Shown in pieces: positions 1 to 8,571 of a DNA stretch of 64,000 nt; within the stretch, counting starts at the first letter, position 1; every line of letters begins with the position of its first letter. Made by a program: the position numbers and the translations under genes. Source of the stretch: Zeimonas sp046347945 (GTDB lineage: Bacteria; Pseudomonadota; Gammaproteobacteria; Burkholderiales; Burkholderiaceae_E); contig JAXMFB010000003.1 in assembly GCA_046347945.1 (NCBI GenBank), positions 310,001 through 374,000 of the forward strand, in the 5' to 3' direction. The notes below the pieces were generated by a model. That model saw nothing but the letters and a program-made list of their open reading frames with translations. It was not told the origin of the DNA and did no database searches.

Positions 1-534
1 CTCCTGCGCGGCCGACCGCTCGCCGATGTGCTCGGCATCGCCGCTGCGTTCCTGGCGGTCGAGCGCGATCAGCACCGCGGCCGGCTCGGCGCCGTGCGCC
101 CGGATGATCTCGACCGACTCGCGCACCGAGGTGCCGGCGCTGATCACGTCGTCGACGATGACGACGCGGCCGGAGAGCGGCGCGCCGATCAGCGTGCCGC
201 CTTCGCCGTGGTCCTTGGCCTCCTTGCGGTTGAACGCGAAGGCGACGTTGCGCCCGTCGTGGGCGAGCGCGACCGCGGTGGCGCTGGCCAGGGTGATGCC
301 CTTGTAGGCCGGGCCGAACAGCATGTCGAAGCGCACGCGCCCCGCGCGCTCGGCGCCGAGCAGCGTCTGCGCGTAGAACTGCGCAAGCCGGCCCAGCGAG
401 GCGCCGTCGTTGAACAGCCCGGCGTTGAAGAAGTACGGCGAGAGCCGCCCGGCCTTGGTGCGAAACTCGCCGAAACGCAGGATGCCGTTGTTCACGGCGA
501 ACCGGATAAACTGCGCGCGCAGGTCGTCTGCCAA
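1..534 (-). CDS. pyrE: Orotate phosphoribosyltransferase (3' end outside window)
   Basis: This enzyme joins orotate to PRPP to make OMP in cytosolic pyrimidine synthesis. About 178 codons are visible; the C-terminus lies beyond base 1. Family marks are NAGLFNDGASLG near the N-terminus, FGPAYKGI, and the PRPP-binding loop VVIVDDVISAGTS. I place the start at a TTG (534), giving MADDLRAQFIRFAVNNG, which matches the usual PyrE N-terminus. The only nearby upstream ATG is in another frame, and a GGGGTG stretch precedes the TTG. It diverges from the exonuclease gene with only 36 bases between start codons, so the two must share a very compact promoter region. The family is certain; the TTG start is inferred. 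Confidence 0.95.
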   Translation of the reverse strand, partial: MADDLRAQFIRFAVNNGILRFGEFRTKAGRLSPYFFNAGLFNDGASLGRLAQFYAQTLLGAERAGRVRFDMLFGPAYKGITLASATAVALAHDGRNVAFAFNRKEAKDHGEGGTLIGAPLSGRVVIVDDVISAGTSVRESVEIIRAHGAEPAAVLIALDRQERSGDAEHIGERSAAQE

Positions 535-570
535 GAAGTCACCCCGCAACGAACGGACTCGACGGACACC

Positions 571-1347
571 ATGATACGGGTCGTCACGCTGAACCTGAAC
601 GGCATTCGCTCGGCCGCCCGCAAGGGCTGGCTCGACTGGGCCGCGGCGCAACGCGCCGACGTGCTGTGCGTGCAGGAAGTCAAGGCGCAGGACGCCGACC
701 TCGACGACACGCTGCGCGAAGTGGGCGGGATGCGCGGCCACTTCCACCTCGCGCAGAAGAAGGGCTACAGCGGCGTCGGGCTGTACAGCCGGCGCCGGCC
801 GAAGTCGGTGCGGGTCGGCTTCGGCAGCGCCGAATTCGACGCCGAGGGGCGCTACGTCGAGGCCGATTTCGGCGCCTTCACCGTGATCTCGGTCTACGTG
901 CCGTCGGGATCGAGCTCCGAGGAGCGGCTGGCGGCCAAGTTCCGCTTCATGGCCGAGTTCCAGCCGCACCTGCGCGCGCTGGCCGCGAGCGGCCGCGAGA
1001 TCGTCCTGTGCGGCGACTGGAACATCGCGCATCGCGAGATCGACCTGAAGAACTGGCGCAGCAACCAGAAGAACTCCGGCTTCCTGCCCGAGGAGCGCGC
1101 CTGGCTCGGCGAGGTGTTCGACCAGGCGGGCTTCGTCGACGTGTTCCGGCGGCTCGACCCGCGCCCCGAGCAGTACACCTGGTGGAGCAATCGCGGGCAG
1201 GCGTGGGCGAAGAACGTCGGCTGGCGGCTCGACTACCAGATCGCGACCCCCGGCATCGCGGCGAAGGCGAAGCGCGCGGAGATCTTCACCGCGCAGCGCT
1301 TCTCCGATCACGCGCCGCTTACCATCGACTACGCGGTGCGCGCATGA
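571..1347 (+). CDS. xth: Exodeoxyribonuclease III
   Basis: This is an AP endonuclease and 3'-5' exonuclease of the EEP phosphatase fold, used in base-excision repair in the cytosol. The protein has 258 residues, normal for the family. Catalytic and metal residues are recognisable: N8/N10 in TLNLNG, E36 in CVQEVK, D149 and N151 in GDWNIAH, and D246-H247 in SDHAPL. The ATG at 571 is used because the conserved MIRVVTLNLNG begins exactly there; longer readings upstream run antisense through pyrE. Its stop overlaps the start of the next gene (ATGA), so it is translationally coupled to the dehydrogenase although the two have unrelated functions. Confidence 0.95.
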   Translation: MIRVVTLNLNGIRSAARKGWLDWAAAQRADVLCVQEVKAQDADLDDTLREVGGMRGHFHLAQKKGYSGVGLYSRRRPKSVRVGFGSAEFDAEGRYVEADFGAFTVISVYVPSGSSSEERLAAKFRFMAEFQPHLRALAASGREIVLCGDWNIAHREIDLKNWRSNQKNSGFLPEERAWLGEVFDQAGFVDVFRRLDPRPEQYTWWSNRGQAWAKNVGWRLDYQIATPGIAAKAKRAEIFTAQRFSDHAPLTIDYAVRA

Positions 1348-2318
1348 AGGTGCTGGTCACCGGGGCGGCCGGTTTCATCGGGGCGGCGCTGGTGCGTGCG
1401 CTTCGCATCCGCCACCCGCAGGCGAGCGTGCTGGCGTTCGACCTCGTGCCGCCCGACGCGGCGCAGGCGACGGCGACGCGCGTCGGAGACATCGGCGAGC
1501 CCGGCGTCGCCGCCGGACTGGTCGGCCCCGACACGACGCACGTCTTCCACCTCGCGTCGCTGGTCTCCGGCGGGGCCGAAGCCGACTTCGAGCGCGGGAT
1601 GCGGGTGAACCTCGATGCGACCCGAGAGCTGCTCGAGGCGGCGCGACGCGCCGGCCGCGCGCCGACCTTCGTGTTCGCGTCGTCGATCGCCGTCTACGGC
1701 GGCGACCTGCCCGACGTGATCGACGACGCCACGCCGCCGTCGCCACGGCTGTCCTACGGCGCGCACAAGCTCGCCTGCGAGATCCTGATCGACGACTACT
1801 CGCGGCGCGGCTTCGTCGACGGGCGCTCGCTGCGGCTGCCCACCGTGATGGTCCGCCCCGGCGCGGCCAACACCGCGGTCTCGGGATGGGCGAGCGCGAT
1901 CGTGCGCGAGCCGCTCGCCGGCCGCGACTACGACTGCCCGGTGGGACCCGACACGTCGATGGCCTGCCTGTCGCTGGCGCGTACGGTGGACGCCTTCCTG
2001 CACGCCTGCGCGCTGTCGGCGGACGCGCTCGGCGCCGATCGCACGACGCTGCTGACCGGCATCCCGGTCACCGCGCGGCAGATGGTCGACTCGGTGCGGC
2101 GGCTCGGCGCCGGCCGCCGGCTGGGCGTGGTGCGCTTTGCGCCCGACCAGCGGCTGCAGGCGATCATGGATCGCCTGCCGCGCGCGGTTCGCTCGGCGCG
2201 CGCCGCGCGCCTGGGCTTCGCGCCGAGCGCGAGCATCGACGAGATCGTCGCCGACTACCTTGCCGCGCAGGATGCGCCGGACGCGCCGAACGCGACGTCC
2301 GGGCGCGCCCCGGCCTGA
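1344..2318 (+). CDS. denD: NAD-dependent epimerase/dehydratase family protein, D-erythronate dehydrogenase-like
   Basis: This 324-residue short-chain dehydrogenase/reductase has the nucleotide-binding motif GAAGFIG (residues 7-13), an active-site S113/S114 and the YxxxK pair Y138/K142 in SYGAHK. The overall sequence resembles DenD, which oxidises D-erythronate in four-carbon acid-sugar catabolism. It opens a run of same-strand genes (dehydratase, TRAP transporter, beta-hydroxyacid dehydrogenase) that fits uptake and oxidation of a sugar acid. The DUF1537 kinase and the isomerase that normally accompany DenD are not in the window, so the exact substrate is uncertain. The fold and cofactor class are certain; the DenD assignment is an inference from sequence flavour and neighbours. 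Confidence 0.75.
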   Translation: MKVLVTGAAGFIGAALVRALRIRHPQASVLAFDLVPPDAAQATATRVGDIGEPGVAAGLVGPDTTHVFHLASLVSGGAEADFERGMRVNLDATRELLEAARRAGRAPTFVFASSIAVYGGDLPDVIDDATPPSPRLSYGAHKLACEILIDDYSRRGFVDGRSLRLPTVMVRPGAANTAVSGWASAIVREPLAGRDYDCPVGPDTSMACLSLARTVDAFLHACALSADALGADRTTLLTGIPVTARQMVDSVRRLGAGRRLGVVRFAPDQRLQAIMDRLPRAVRSARAARLGFAPSASIDEIVADYLAAQDAPDAPNATSGRAPA

Positions 2319-2345
2319 CCGACCTGCCTTCGCCGGAGACCGAAC

Positions 2346-4025
2346 GTGCCCACCCGTCCTGCCAAGCTGCCATCGCGCGTCACCGTCGAGGGCGTCGATC
2401 GTGCGCCGCACCGCGCGTTCCTGCGCGGGCTCGGCCTGTCCGACGACGACATCGACAAGCCGTTCGTCGGCGTCGCCAGCACCGCGAACAACGTGACCCC
2501 GTGCAACGCCGGGCTCGGCGATCTGGCGCGCGAAGCCTGCACCGGCGTGCGCGAGGCCGGGGGCGTGCCGTTCGACTTCGCGTCGATCTCGGTCGCCGAC
2601 AGCATGTCGATGAACCACGGCGGGATGCGCTATTCGCTGCTGTCGCGCGAGCTGATCGCCGACGGCGTCGAGGCCGTGGTGCGCGGCCATGCCTACGACG
2701 CGCTGGTCACCTTCGCCGGCTGCGACAAGACGCTGCCCGGCATGATGATGGCGATGGTGCGGCTGAACCTGCCTTCGGTGTTCGTGTACGGGGGCGCGGC
2801 GCTTCCGGGCTCCTGGCGCGGCCGCGACGTCACGGTGCTCGACACCTACGAGGGGATCGGCGCGCTGCTCGCCGGCGACATGAGCGCGAGCGAGCTCGAC
2901 GAACTCGAGCACGCCTGCCTGCCGACGATCGGCGCGTGTCCCGGGCAGTTCACCGCCAACACGATGGCGATGGTCTCCGAGACGCTGGGCCTCGCGCTGC
3001 CCGGCTCGGCGACGATGCCGGCCGTGCACAGCGCGCGCCGGGCGATGGCGCGCGAGGCCGGCCGGGTCGCGATGCGCATCCTCGCCGGCGACGGCCCGCT
3101 GCCGCGCGACCTGGTCACCCGCAAGAGCCTGGAGAACGCGTGCGCCGCAGTGGCCGCCACCGGCGGCTCCACCAACGCCGGCCTGCACATCCCCGCGATC
3201 GCGCACGAGGCCGGCATCGATTTCTCGATGGACGACCTCGCGCGCGTGTCGCGCCGTACGCCGCTGCTGGCCGACATGAAGCCCGGCGGCAAGTACCTCG
3301 CCAAGGACCTGCACGCGGTCGGCGGTGTCCATGCGGTGCTGAGGGCGCTGCTCGAGGCGGGCGCGCTGCACGGCGACTGCCTGACGTTGTCGGGCGCGAC
3401 GCTGGAGCAGGCGCTGGCTGCGCACCCCGGTGCCGACGGCGAGGTCGTTCGCAGGCAGCCGATCACGCCGACCGGGGGAATCGTCGTGCTCAAGGGCAAC
3501 CTGTGCCCGGACGGCGCGCTGCTGAAGGTGGCCGGACTGAAGCGCCTGCGTTTCGACGGCGTCGCGCGCGTGTTCGACTGCGAGGAGGACTGCGCCCGCG
3601 TGGTGCGCGACCGCGCCTACCGCGAGGGCGACGTGCTGGTGATCCGTTACGAGGGCCCGCGCGGCGGCCCCGGCATGCGCGAGATGCTCGGCGTGACGGC
3701 GCTGCTGTACGGGCAGGGGGTCGGCGAGAAGGTCGCCCTGTTCACCGACGGCCGCTTCTCGGGGGCCACGCGCGGGATGATGGTCGGCTATGCGAGCCCC
3801 GAGGCGGCGGCCGGTGGCGCGCTCGCGCTGGTGCACGACGGCGACCGCATCACGATCGACGCCGAGGCCGGCACCGCGACGCTGCACGTCGGCGACGACG
3901 AGCTCGCGCGACGCCGCGCGGCCTGGCAGCCGCCGCGGCGCGACCCGCCGACCGGCGTGCTCGAGAAGTACGCGCGGCTGGTCGGATCCGCGTTCGGCGG
4001 CGCCGTGACGCACGGCGCCAAGTAG
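2346..4025 (+). CDS. ilvD: Dihydroxy-acid dehydratase (IlvD/Edd family)
   Basis: This 559-residue iron-sulfur dehydratase removes water from a 2,3-dihydroxy acid to give a 2-oxo acid. The three expected cluster cysteines are C53 (NVTPCN), C126 (GCDKTLPG) and C198 (CPGQFTANTM). The start is a GTG at 2346, 27 bases after denD. Some otherwise strongly conserved stretches differ from branched-chain IlvD: the region after FASISVADS reads MSMNHGGMRYSL rather than the usual GISMGTEGM, and CPGQF replaces CGGQF. With a sugar-acid dehydrogenase before it and a TRAP transporter after it, I infer that this copy acts on an imported aldonate or similar hydroxy acid rather than in valine/isoleucine synthesis. 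The annotation as DHAD is at family level. Confidence 0.85.
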   Translation: MPTRPAKLPSRVTVEGVDRAPHRAFLRGLGLSDDDIDKPFVGVASTANNVTPCNAGLGDLAREACTGVREAGGVPFDFASISVADSMSMNHGGMRYSLLSRELIADGVEAVVRGHAYDALVTFAGCDKTLPGMMMAMVRLNLPSVFVYGGAALPGSWRGRDVTVLDTYEGIGALLAGDMSASELDELEHACLPTIGACPGQFTANTMAMVSETLGLALPGSATMPAVHSARRAMAREAGRVAMRILAGDGPLPRDLVTRKSLENACAAVAATGGSTNAGLHIPAIAHEAGIDFSMDDLARVSRRTPLLADMKPGGKYLAKDLHAVGGVHAVLRALLEAGALHGDCLTLSGATLEQALAAHPGADGEVVRRQPITPTGGIVVLKGNLCPDGALLKVAGLKRLRFDGVARVFDCEEDCARVVRDRAYREGDVLVIRYEGPRGGPGMREMLGVTALLYGQGVGEKVALFTDGRFSGATRGMMVGYASPEAAAGGALALVHDGDRITIDAEAGTATLHVGDDELARRRAAWQPPRRDPPTGVLEKYARLVGSAFGGAVTHGAK

Positions 4026-4075
4026 AATGCGCGACACGCGGCGCGCGCCGCCACCACGAGACGAGGGGACCCCCG

Positions 4076-5140
4076 ATGACTGACAAGAGAAGCTTCCTGA
4101 AGGCCGCCGCGGCCACCGCGATCGCCGGGCCGGCGATCGTCACGTCGAAGACCGCGCGGGCGCAGGCGGTGACGCTGCGCGTCGGCAGCTGGCTGCCGGC
4201 GCACCACCTGATCGTCTCGGGCATCGTCCGCCCGTGGATGCAGGCGGTCGAGGCCGACAGCGAGGGCACGGTCAGGTTCGACCTCATGTCCGCGTCGATC
4301 GGCCGGCCCCCCGAGTACTACGACTTCTGCGCCAACGGCGCGATCGACGTCGGCTTCGGCGTGCTCGGCCACAACCCGAACCGCTTCCTGATGACCGAGG
4401 TCATGGGCATGCCGTTCATGTCGATCGACCCGTGGGCGGGCTCGGCGGCGTCGTGGCTGGCGTTCACGAAGTACGGCGCGCGCTACAACGAGCACAAGGG
4501 CGTGCAGCTGGTCGGCACCTGGGTGCACTCGGAGCCTTACCTGCACATGCGCGGCGAGGGCCTCAAGACGATCGACGACCTCAAGGGCAAGAAGATCCGC
4601 GTCGGCAGCGCGATCACCGGTCGCATCGTCCAGGCGCTGGGCGGCACCCCGGTGCAGCTGCCGCCGACCGAGGCGCAGCAGGCGATGATGAGCGGCGTCG
4701 CCGACGGCATCACGTTCCCGATGGAGTCGATCGAGTTCTTCAAGATCACTCCGGCGATCAAGGCGACCACGAAGATTCCCGGCGGGCTGCTCTACACCGA
4801 CACGTTCTGGCTCGGCGTCAACGAGAAAAAGTGGGCGTCGCTGAACCCGAAGGCGCAGGCGGCGATGAACAAGCACGGCGGCATGGCGCTCGCGCTGAAC
4901 GCCGCCTGGGCCTGGACCAGCGGCGACAACCTCGGGCGCGCGGCGCTCGAGAAGGCCGGCGTCAAGTTCAACACGCTGCCGGACTCCGACACCGCGAAGA
5001 TCAAGGCCGCGCTCAAGCCGCTGAACGACGAGTGGCTGGCCGAGGCGAAGAAGCGCGGGCTGCCGGGCGAGGAGATCATCAGGTACGCGCTCGACATGGC
5101 CGACCGGTACAAGGCCGCCAAGCGCGTGAACGTCGTCTGA
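4076..5140 (+). CDS. TRAP transporter substrate-binding protein (DctP family), system 1
   Basis: This 354-residue periplasmic receptor delivers an organic acid to the QM permease that follows. Its leader has KRSFLK followed by a hydrophobic alanine-rich stretch and an A-R-A-Q cleavage area near residue 29, which looks like a twin-arginine-type signal with KR in place of RR. The conserved ligand-binding arginine lies in GKKIRVGSAITGR, and the interior VADGITFPMESIEFFK is typical of the DctP fold. It is first in a P-Q-M set (4076-6987) between the dehydratase and a beta-hydroxyacid dehydrogenase, which suggests a hydroxylated carboxylate ligand. The ligand itself cannot be read from sequence. 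Confidence 0.93.
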   Translation: MTDKRSFLKAAAATAIAGPAIVTSKTARAQAVTLRVGSWLPAHHLIVSGIVRPWMQAVEADSEGTVRFDLMSASIGRPPEYYDFCANGAIDVGFGVLGHNPNRFLMTEVMGMPFMSIDPWAGSAASWLAFTKYGARYNEHKGVQLVGTWVHSEPYLHMRGEGLKTIDDLKGKKIRVGSAITGRIVQALGGTPVQLPPTEAQQAMMSGVADGITFPMESIEFFKITPAIKATTKIPGGLLYTDTFWLGVNEKKWASLNPKAQAAMNKHGGMALALNAAWAWTSGDNLGRAALEKAGVKFNTLPDSDTAKIKAALKPLNDEWLAEAKKRGLPGEEIIRYALDMADRYKAAKRVNVV

Positions 5141-5183
5141 GCGCGTCGCGAACCAGGGCCCCGGCCCGCGCCGGGGCGACCGC

Positions 5184-5678
5184 ATGAGACTGCCGACACG
5201 CATCTTCTCCGCGCTGGCCGGCGCGGCGATCCTGTTCATGATGGCCGTCACGTCGATCGACGTGTTCGGTCGCTTCTTCTTCAACGCGCCGCTGACCGGC
5301 GCGTTCGAGATGACCGAGATCACGATGGCGCTGGTCATCTTCGGCGGGATATCGCTCGCCGCGCTGTCGCGCGAGCACATCACCGTGAACCTGTTCGAAG
5401 CGCAGACCCCGCCGCGGGTGCGCCGCGTGCAGCTCGTCGCCGGCGACGTCGTCTGCGCGGCCGTCGTCGCGGTGATGGGCTGGCGCATCTTCGAGCGCGG
5501 CAACGCGCTCGTCGACAGCCGCGAGACGACGCTGGTGCTCGGCGTCCTGCGCGGCCACGTCGCGTGGGCGATGGCCGCGCTGTGCGTGGTCGCGACGCTG
5601 GTGTTTCTCTACTGCGCGTGGCGCGACGCGCGCCGCGCACCCGGCGCCGCCGAGGAGATGCACGGGGGCGCGCTGTGA
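5184..5678 (+). CDS. TRAP transporter small permease (DctQ family), system 1
   Basis: This 164-residue inner-membrane protein has four predicted transmembrane segments and forms the small subunit of a TRAP permease. The stretch FMMAVTSIDVFGRFFFNAPL early in the protein is the usual DctQ signature (D and R after the first helix), and EMTEITMALVIFGG follows. It lies 43 bases after the binding protein and 10 bases before the large permease. Its role is structural support of DctM in Na+- or H+-driven uptake. The family assignment is firm; specificity is unknown. Confidence 0.92.
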   Translation: MRLPTRIFSALAGAAILFMMAVTSIDVFGRFFFNAPLTGAFEMTEITMALVIFGGISLAALSREHITVNLFEAQTPPRVRRVQLVAGDVVCAAVVAVMGWRIFERGNALVDSRETTLVLGVLRGHVAWAMAALCVVATLVFLYCAWRDARRAPGAAEEMHGGAL

Positions 5679-5688
5679 AGGTCGCGCG

Positions 5689-6987
5689 ATGACCGCGTGG
5701 ACCGCTGCCCTGTACGGCTTCGGCTCGCTGGCCGTGCTGCTGCTGGCCGGGGTGCCGATCGCCTTTGCGATGATCATGGTCGGCGTGGCCGGCATCGTCT
5801 CGGTGATCGGCCTCGACCCGGCGCTGTCGCTGCTCGGGCAGATCCCGGTCTCGCAGACCGCGAGCTACGAGCTGTCGGTCGTGCCGATGTTCATCCTGAT
5901 GGGCAACTTCGTCGCACGATCGGGCATCGCCAACGACCTGTACGACGCCTGCAACGCGATGGTCGGCCACCGCCGCGGCGGCCTGGCGATGGCGACCATC
6001 GTCGCCTGCGGCGGCTTCGCGGCGGTCTGCGGATCGGCGATCGCCACCGCGGCCACGTTCTCGCGCATCGCGCATCCGTCGATGCGGCGCTACGGCTACG
6101 ACGAGGGGCTCGCGGCGGCGGCGATCTGCGCCGGCGGCACGCTGGGCATCCTGATTCCTCCGTCGGTGATCATGGTCATCTACGGCGTGATGACCGGCAC
6201 CGACGTGGCCAAGCTGTTCATCGCGGGCCTCGTGCCGGGCGTGCTCGCGATCGCGCTGTACATGCTCACGGTCCGCCTGATCGTCTGGCGCAAGCCGGCG
6301 GCAGGGCCGCGTGGCGAGCGGGTGCCGGCTTCGCAGGCGCTGTCGGCGCTCGGCCGCGTCTGGCCGGTGCTGGTGCTCTTCGCGCTGGTGATCGGCGGCC
6401 TCTACTTCGGCGCGTTCACGGCGACCGAGGGCGGGGCGGTCGGCGCGGCGGGCGCGTTCTTCTTCGCGCTGTGGCGCGGCCGGCTGTCGTGGCGGGTCAT
6501 CCTCGACTGCGCGATCGAGACGGCGCGCACGACCGGCTCGCTGTTCGCGATCCTGATCGGCGCGCTGCTGTTCTCGCAGTTCATGAACTTCGCCGGGCTG
6601 CCCAACGCGCTGAAGGACGCGGTGACCGCGTTCGGCGTCGAGCCGCTGCTGGTGATCTTCATGATCCTGCTGCTGTACATCGTGCTCGGCACGTTCTTCG
6701 AGGAGCTCTCGATGATCCTCCTCACCGTGCCGATCTTCCACCCGCTGGTGGTGCACCTGGGCTTCGATCCGATCTGGTTCGGCGTGGTGATCGTGATGGT
6801 GGTCGAGCTCGGCATGATCAGCCCGCCGGTCGGGATGAACCTGTTCGTCGTGCAGAGCATGCTGAAGACGCCGATCACGACGCTGTGGCGCTGGATCGCG
6901 CCGTTCGTGGCGGCAGACATCGTGCGGCTGGCCATCGTCGTGCTGGTGCCGCAGATCGTGCTGTTCCTGCCGCGCCTGATGAAGTGA
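5689..6987 (+). CDS. TRAP transporter large permease (DctM family), system 1
   Basis: This 432-residue polytopic membrane protein is the transport subunit of the TRAP system. Signature stretches include VPMFILMGNFVARSG, GTLGILIPPSVIMVIYG and ELGMISPPVGMNLFVVQS, the two internally related repeats of DctM. The start ATG at 5689 follows the stop of DctQ by 10 bases, and the next gene begins 7 bases after its stop. It couples substrate import to an ion gradient, receiving ligand from the binding protein encoded at 4076-5140. Confidence 0.94.
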   Translation: MTAWTAALYGFGSLAVLLLAGVPIAFAMIMVGVAGIVSVIGLDPALSLLGQIPVSQTASYELSVVPMFILMGNFVARSGIANDLYDACNAMVGHRRGGLAMATIVACGGFAAVCGSAIATAATFSRIAHPSMRRYGYDEGLAAAAICAGGTLGILIPPSVIMVIYGVMTGTDVAKLFIAGLVPGVLAIALYMLTVRLIVWRKPAAGPRGERVPASQALSALGRVWPVLVLFALVIGGLYFGAFTATEGGAVGAAGAFFFALWRGRLSWRVILDCAIETARTTGSLFAILIGALLFSQFMNFAGLPNALKDAVTAFGVEPLLVIFMILLLYIVLGTFFEELSMILLTVPIFHPLVVHLGFDPIWFGVVIVMVVELGMISPPVGMNLFVVQSMLKTPITTLWRWIAPFVAADIVRLAIVVLVPQIVLFLPRLMK

Positions 6988-6994
6988 GCCTGCC

Positions 6995-7876
6995 ATGACC
7001 GTGCCCGCCGCACTCGGATTCATCGGGACCGGCCTGATGGGCAGGCCGATGATCCTGCGCCTGCTCGACGCCGGCCACCGGGTGACGGTCTGGAACCGCA
7101 GCCGCGACAAGCTCGCGCCGGTGCTCGCACGAGGCGCGACGGCGGCCGATACGCCGGCCGCGGTCGCGCGCGCGGCCGACGTGGTGATGATCTGCGTGAC
7201 CGACCAGCGTTCGGTGCACGATGTCCTGTTCGGCGCCGACGGCGTGGCGGCCGGCGGCGCGCCGGGCAAGCTCGTGGTCGATTTCTCCAGCATCGCGCCG
7301 GCAGCCGCGCGCGAGCATGCCGCCCGCCTCGAAGCCGAGTGCGCGATGGGCCTGGTCGACGCGCCCGTGTCGGGCGGCGTGCCGGGTGCGGAAAAGGGAA
7401 CGCTCGCGATCATGGCGGGCGGCAGGGCCGAGCACATCGAGCGCGTGCGCCCGCTCGTCGCGCCTCTCGCGCAGCGCTTCACGCGGATGGGCGATTCCGG
7501 CGCCGGCCAGGCCACCAAGCTGTGCAACCAGGTCATCGTCGGGTCACTGCTGCCGGTGCTCGCCGAAGCGGTTCGGCTGGCCGAGGCCGCAGGGGTCGAT
7601 GCCGCGATGCTGCCCGAGGCGCTGCGCGGCGGCTGGGCCGATTCGATTCCGCTGCAGGTGTTCGTTCCGCGAATGGCCGCCCGCGCCTGGGATCCGCCGC
7701 TGGGCGCCGCCGACACGATGCTGAAGGACCTCGACAATGCGCTGGCGCTCGCGGCCGAGTCGGGCGTGACGCTGCCCATGCTCCGGGACGCGGCCGGGCG
7801 CTATCGCGCGCTGTCGGCGCGCGCAATGGGCGGGCAGGATCCGTCGGCGCTGGTCGAGTTGCTCGGGCGCGGTTAG
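6995..7876 (+). CDS. NAD(P)-dependent beta-hydroxyacid dehydrogenase (3-hydroxyisobutyrate / L-threonate dehydrogenase type)
   Basis: This 293-residue cytosolic enzyme has an N-terminal Rossmann motif GFIGTGLMG (residues 8-16), the substrate loop DAPVSGGVPGAEKGT (122-136), and the catalytic lysine K175 in GQATKLCNQ. These features define the beta-hydroxyacid dehydrogenase family, which includes 3-hydroxyisobutyrate dehydrogenase, tartronate semialdehyde reductase and L-threonate dehydrogenase. It closes the sugar-acid operon, 7 bases after the TRAP permease. In that context an LtnD-like oxidation of a four-carbon aldonate is attractive, but the sequence alone does not choose between family members. 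Confidence 0.85.
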   Translation: MTVPAALGFIGTGLMGRPMILRLLDAGHRVTVWNRSRDKLAPVLARGATAADTPAAVARAADVVMICVTDQRSVHDVLFGADGVAAGGAPGKLVVDFSSIAPAAAREHAARLEAECAMGLVDAPVSGGVPGAEKGTLAIMAGGRAEHIERVRPLVAPLAQRFTRMGDSGAGQATKLCNQVIVGSLLPVLAEAVRLAEAAGVDAAMLPEALRGGWADSIPLQVFVPRMAARAWDPPLGAADTMLKDLDNALALAAESGVTLPMLRDAAGRYRALSARAMGGQDPSALVELLGRG

Positions 7877-7915
7877 GGTCTGGCCGCGCCTGCAGCCGTC
7901 GCGGCGTCGACGCGG

Positions 7916-8545
7916 CTACACCGCCATGTATCGGCCCGGCCGGTGATTGACCGCCAATGTCAGGTTCAGCGCCAGCGCGCCGAGCAGCGACAGGGCCACG
8001 ATCGACGGCGCCACCACGCCGAGCGACGACAGCAGGATCGCCGCATCCAGCGCGAGTTGCACCCAGCCCGCGCGCCAGCCGAAGCGCTCCTGGAGATACA
8101 GCACCAGCACGTTGAACCCGCCCAGGCTGCCGCGGTGCCGGAACAGGATCAGCAGCGCGATGCCGAGCAGCAGGCCGCCCACCAGCGCAGCCCAGGCCGG
8201 TCGTACCGCACCGATCGCCAGCAGCGGCCGCTGGAACTCGGCGACGGCGCCCAGCAGCACGACCGCGACCGCGGTCTTCGCCGTGAAGCGCCAGCCCATC
8301 CGCCACAGCGCCAGTGCGAAGAACGGCACGTTGACCAGCACGAACGCCGCCCCGAAGGGCAGGCCGAAACGATAGGTGACGAGCAGCGCGAGCCCGGCCG
8401 TGCCGCCCGTCACGAGGCCCGCCCTCTCGAAGATCGCGATGCCGAGCGCGGCGAGGATGGCGGCGGACAAGAACGCGAGGATGTCCTCGATCGGGGAATG
8501 ACGCAGCCCGGGCGGTGGGTCGGTGCCGGGCATGGGCTGGCGCAT
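7916..8545 (-). CDS. YitT-like (DUF161) integral membrane protein
   Basis: This 209-residue protein has five or six hydrophobic segments, with the glycine-rich GLVTGGTAGLALL after the first helix and RHRGSLGGFNVLVLYLQERFG in the middle; both are typical of the YitT/YczE membrane family of unknown transport function. I use the ATG at 8545 (MRQPMPGTD); a longer start at 8596 would overlap the upstream peroxiredoxin gene by 25 bases. The gene follows the peroxiredoxin on the same strand with 26 bases between them, so the two may be cotranscribed. The biochemical role is not known for this family. Confidence 0.8.
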   Translation of the reverse strand: MRQPMPGTDPPPGLRHSPIEDILAFLSAAILAALGIAIFERAGLVTGGTAGLALLVTYRFGLPFGAAFVLVNVPFFALALWRMGWRFTAKTAVAVVLLGAVAEFQRPLLAIGAVRPAWAALVGGLLLGIALLILFRHRGSLGGFNVLVLYLQERFGWRAGWVQLALDAAILLSSLGVVAPSIVALSLLGALALNLTLAVNHRPGRYMAV

Positions 8546-8571
8546 CGGCGCGAGCGGCGCGAGCGGCGCAA

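Noticed and set aside
1329..4037. A 902-codon open frame on the minus strand opposite denD and ilvD
   Set aside because: It is antisense to two well-recognised enzymes, is very rich in R, A, H and G, and has no recognisable domain; such frames are a product of high GC at third codon positions.
5380..7779. A 799-codon open frame on the minus strand across the TRAP and dehydrogenase genes
   Set aside because: It is a composition artefact opposite three genes with clear families, with low-complexity D/H/R-rich sequence.
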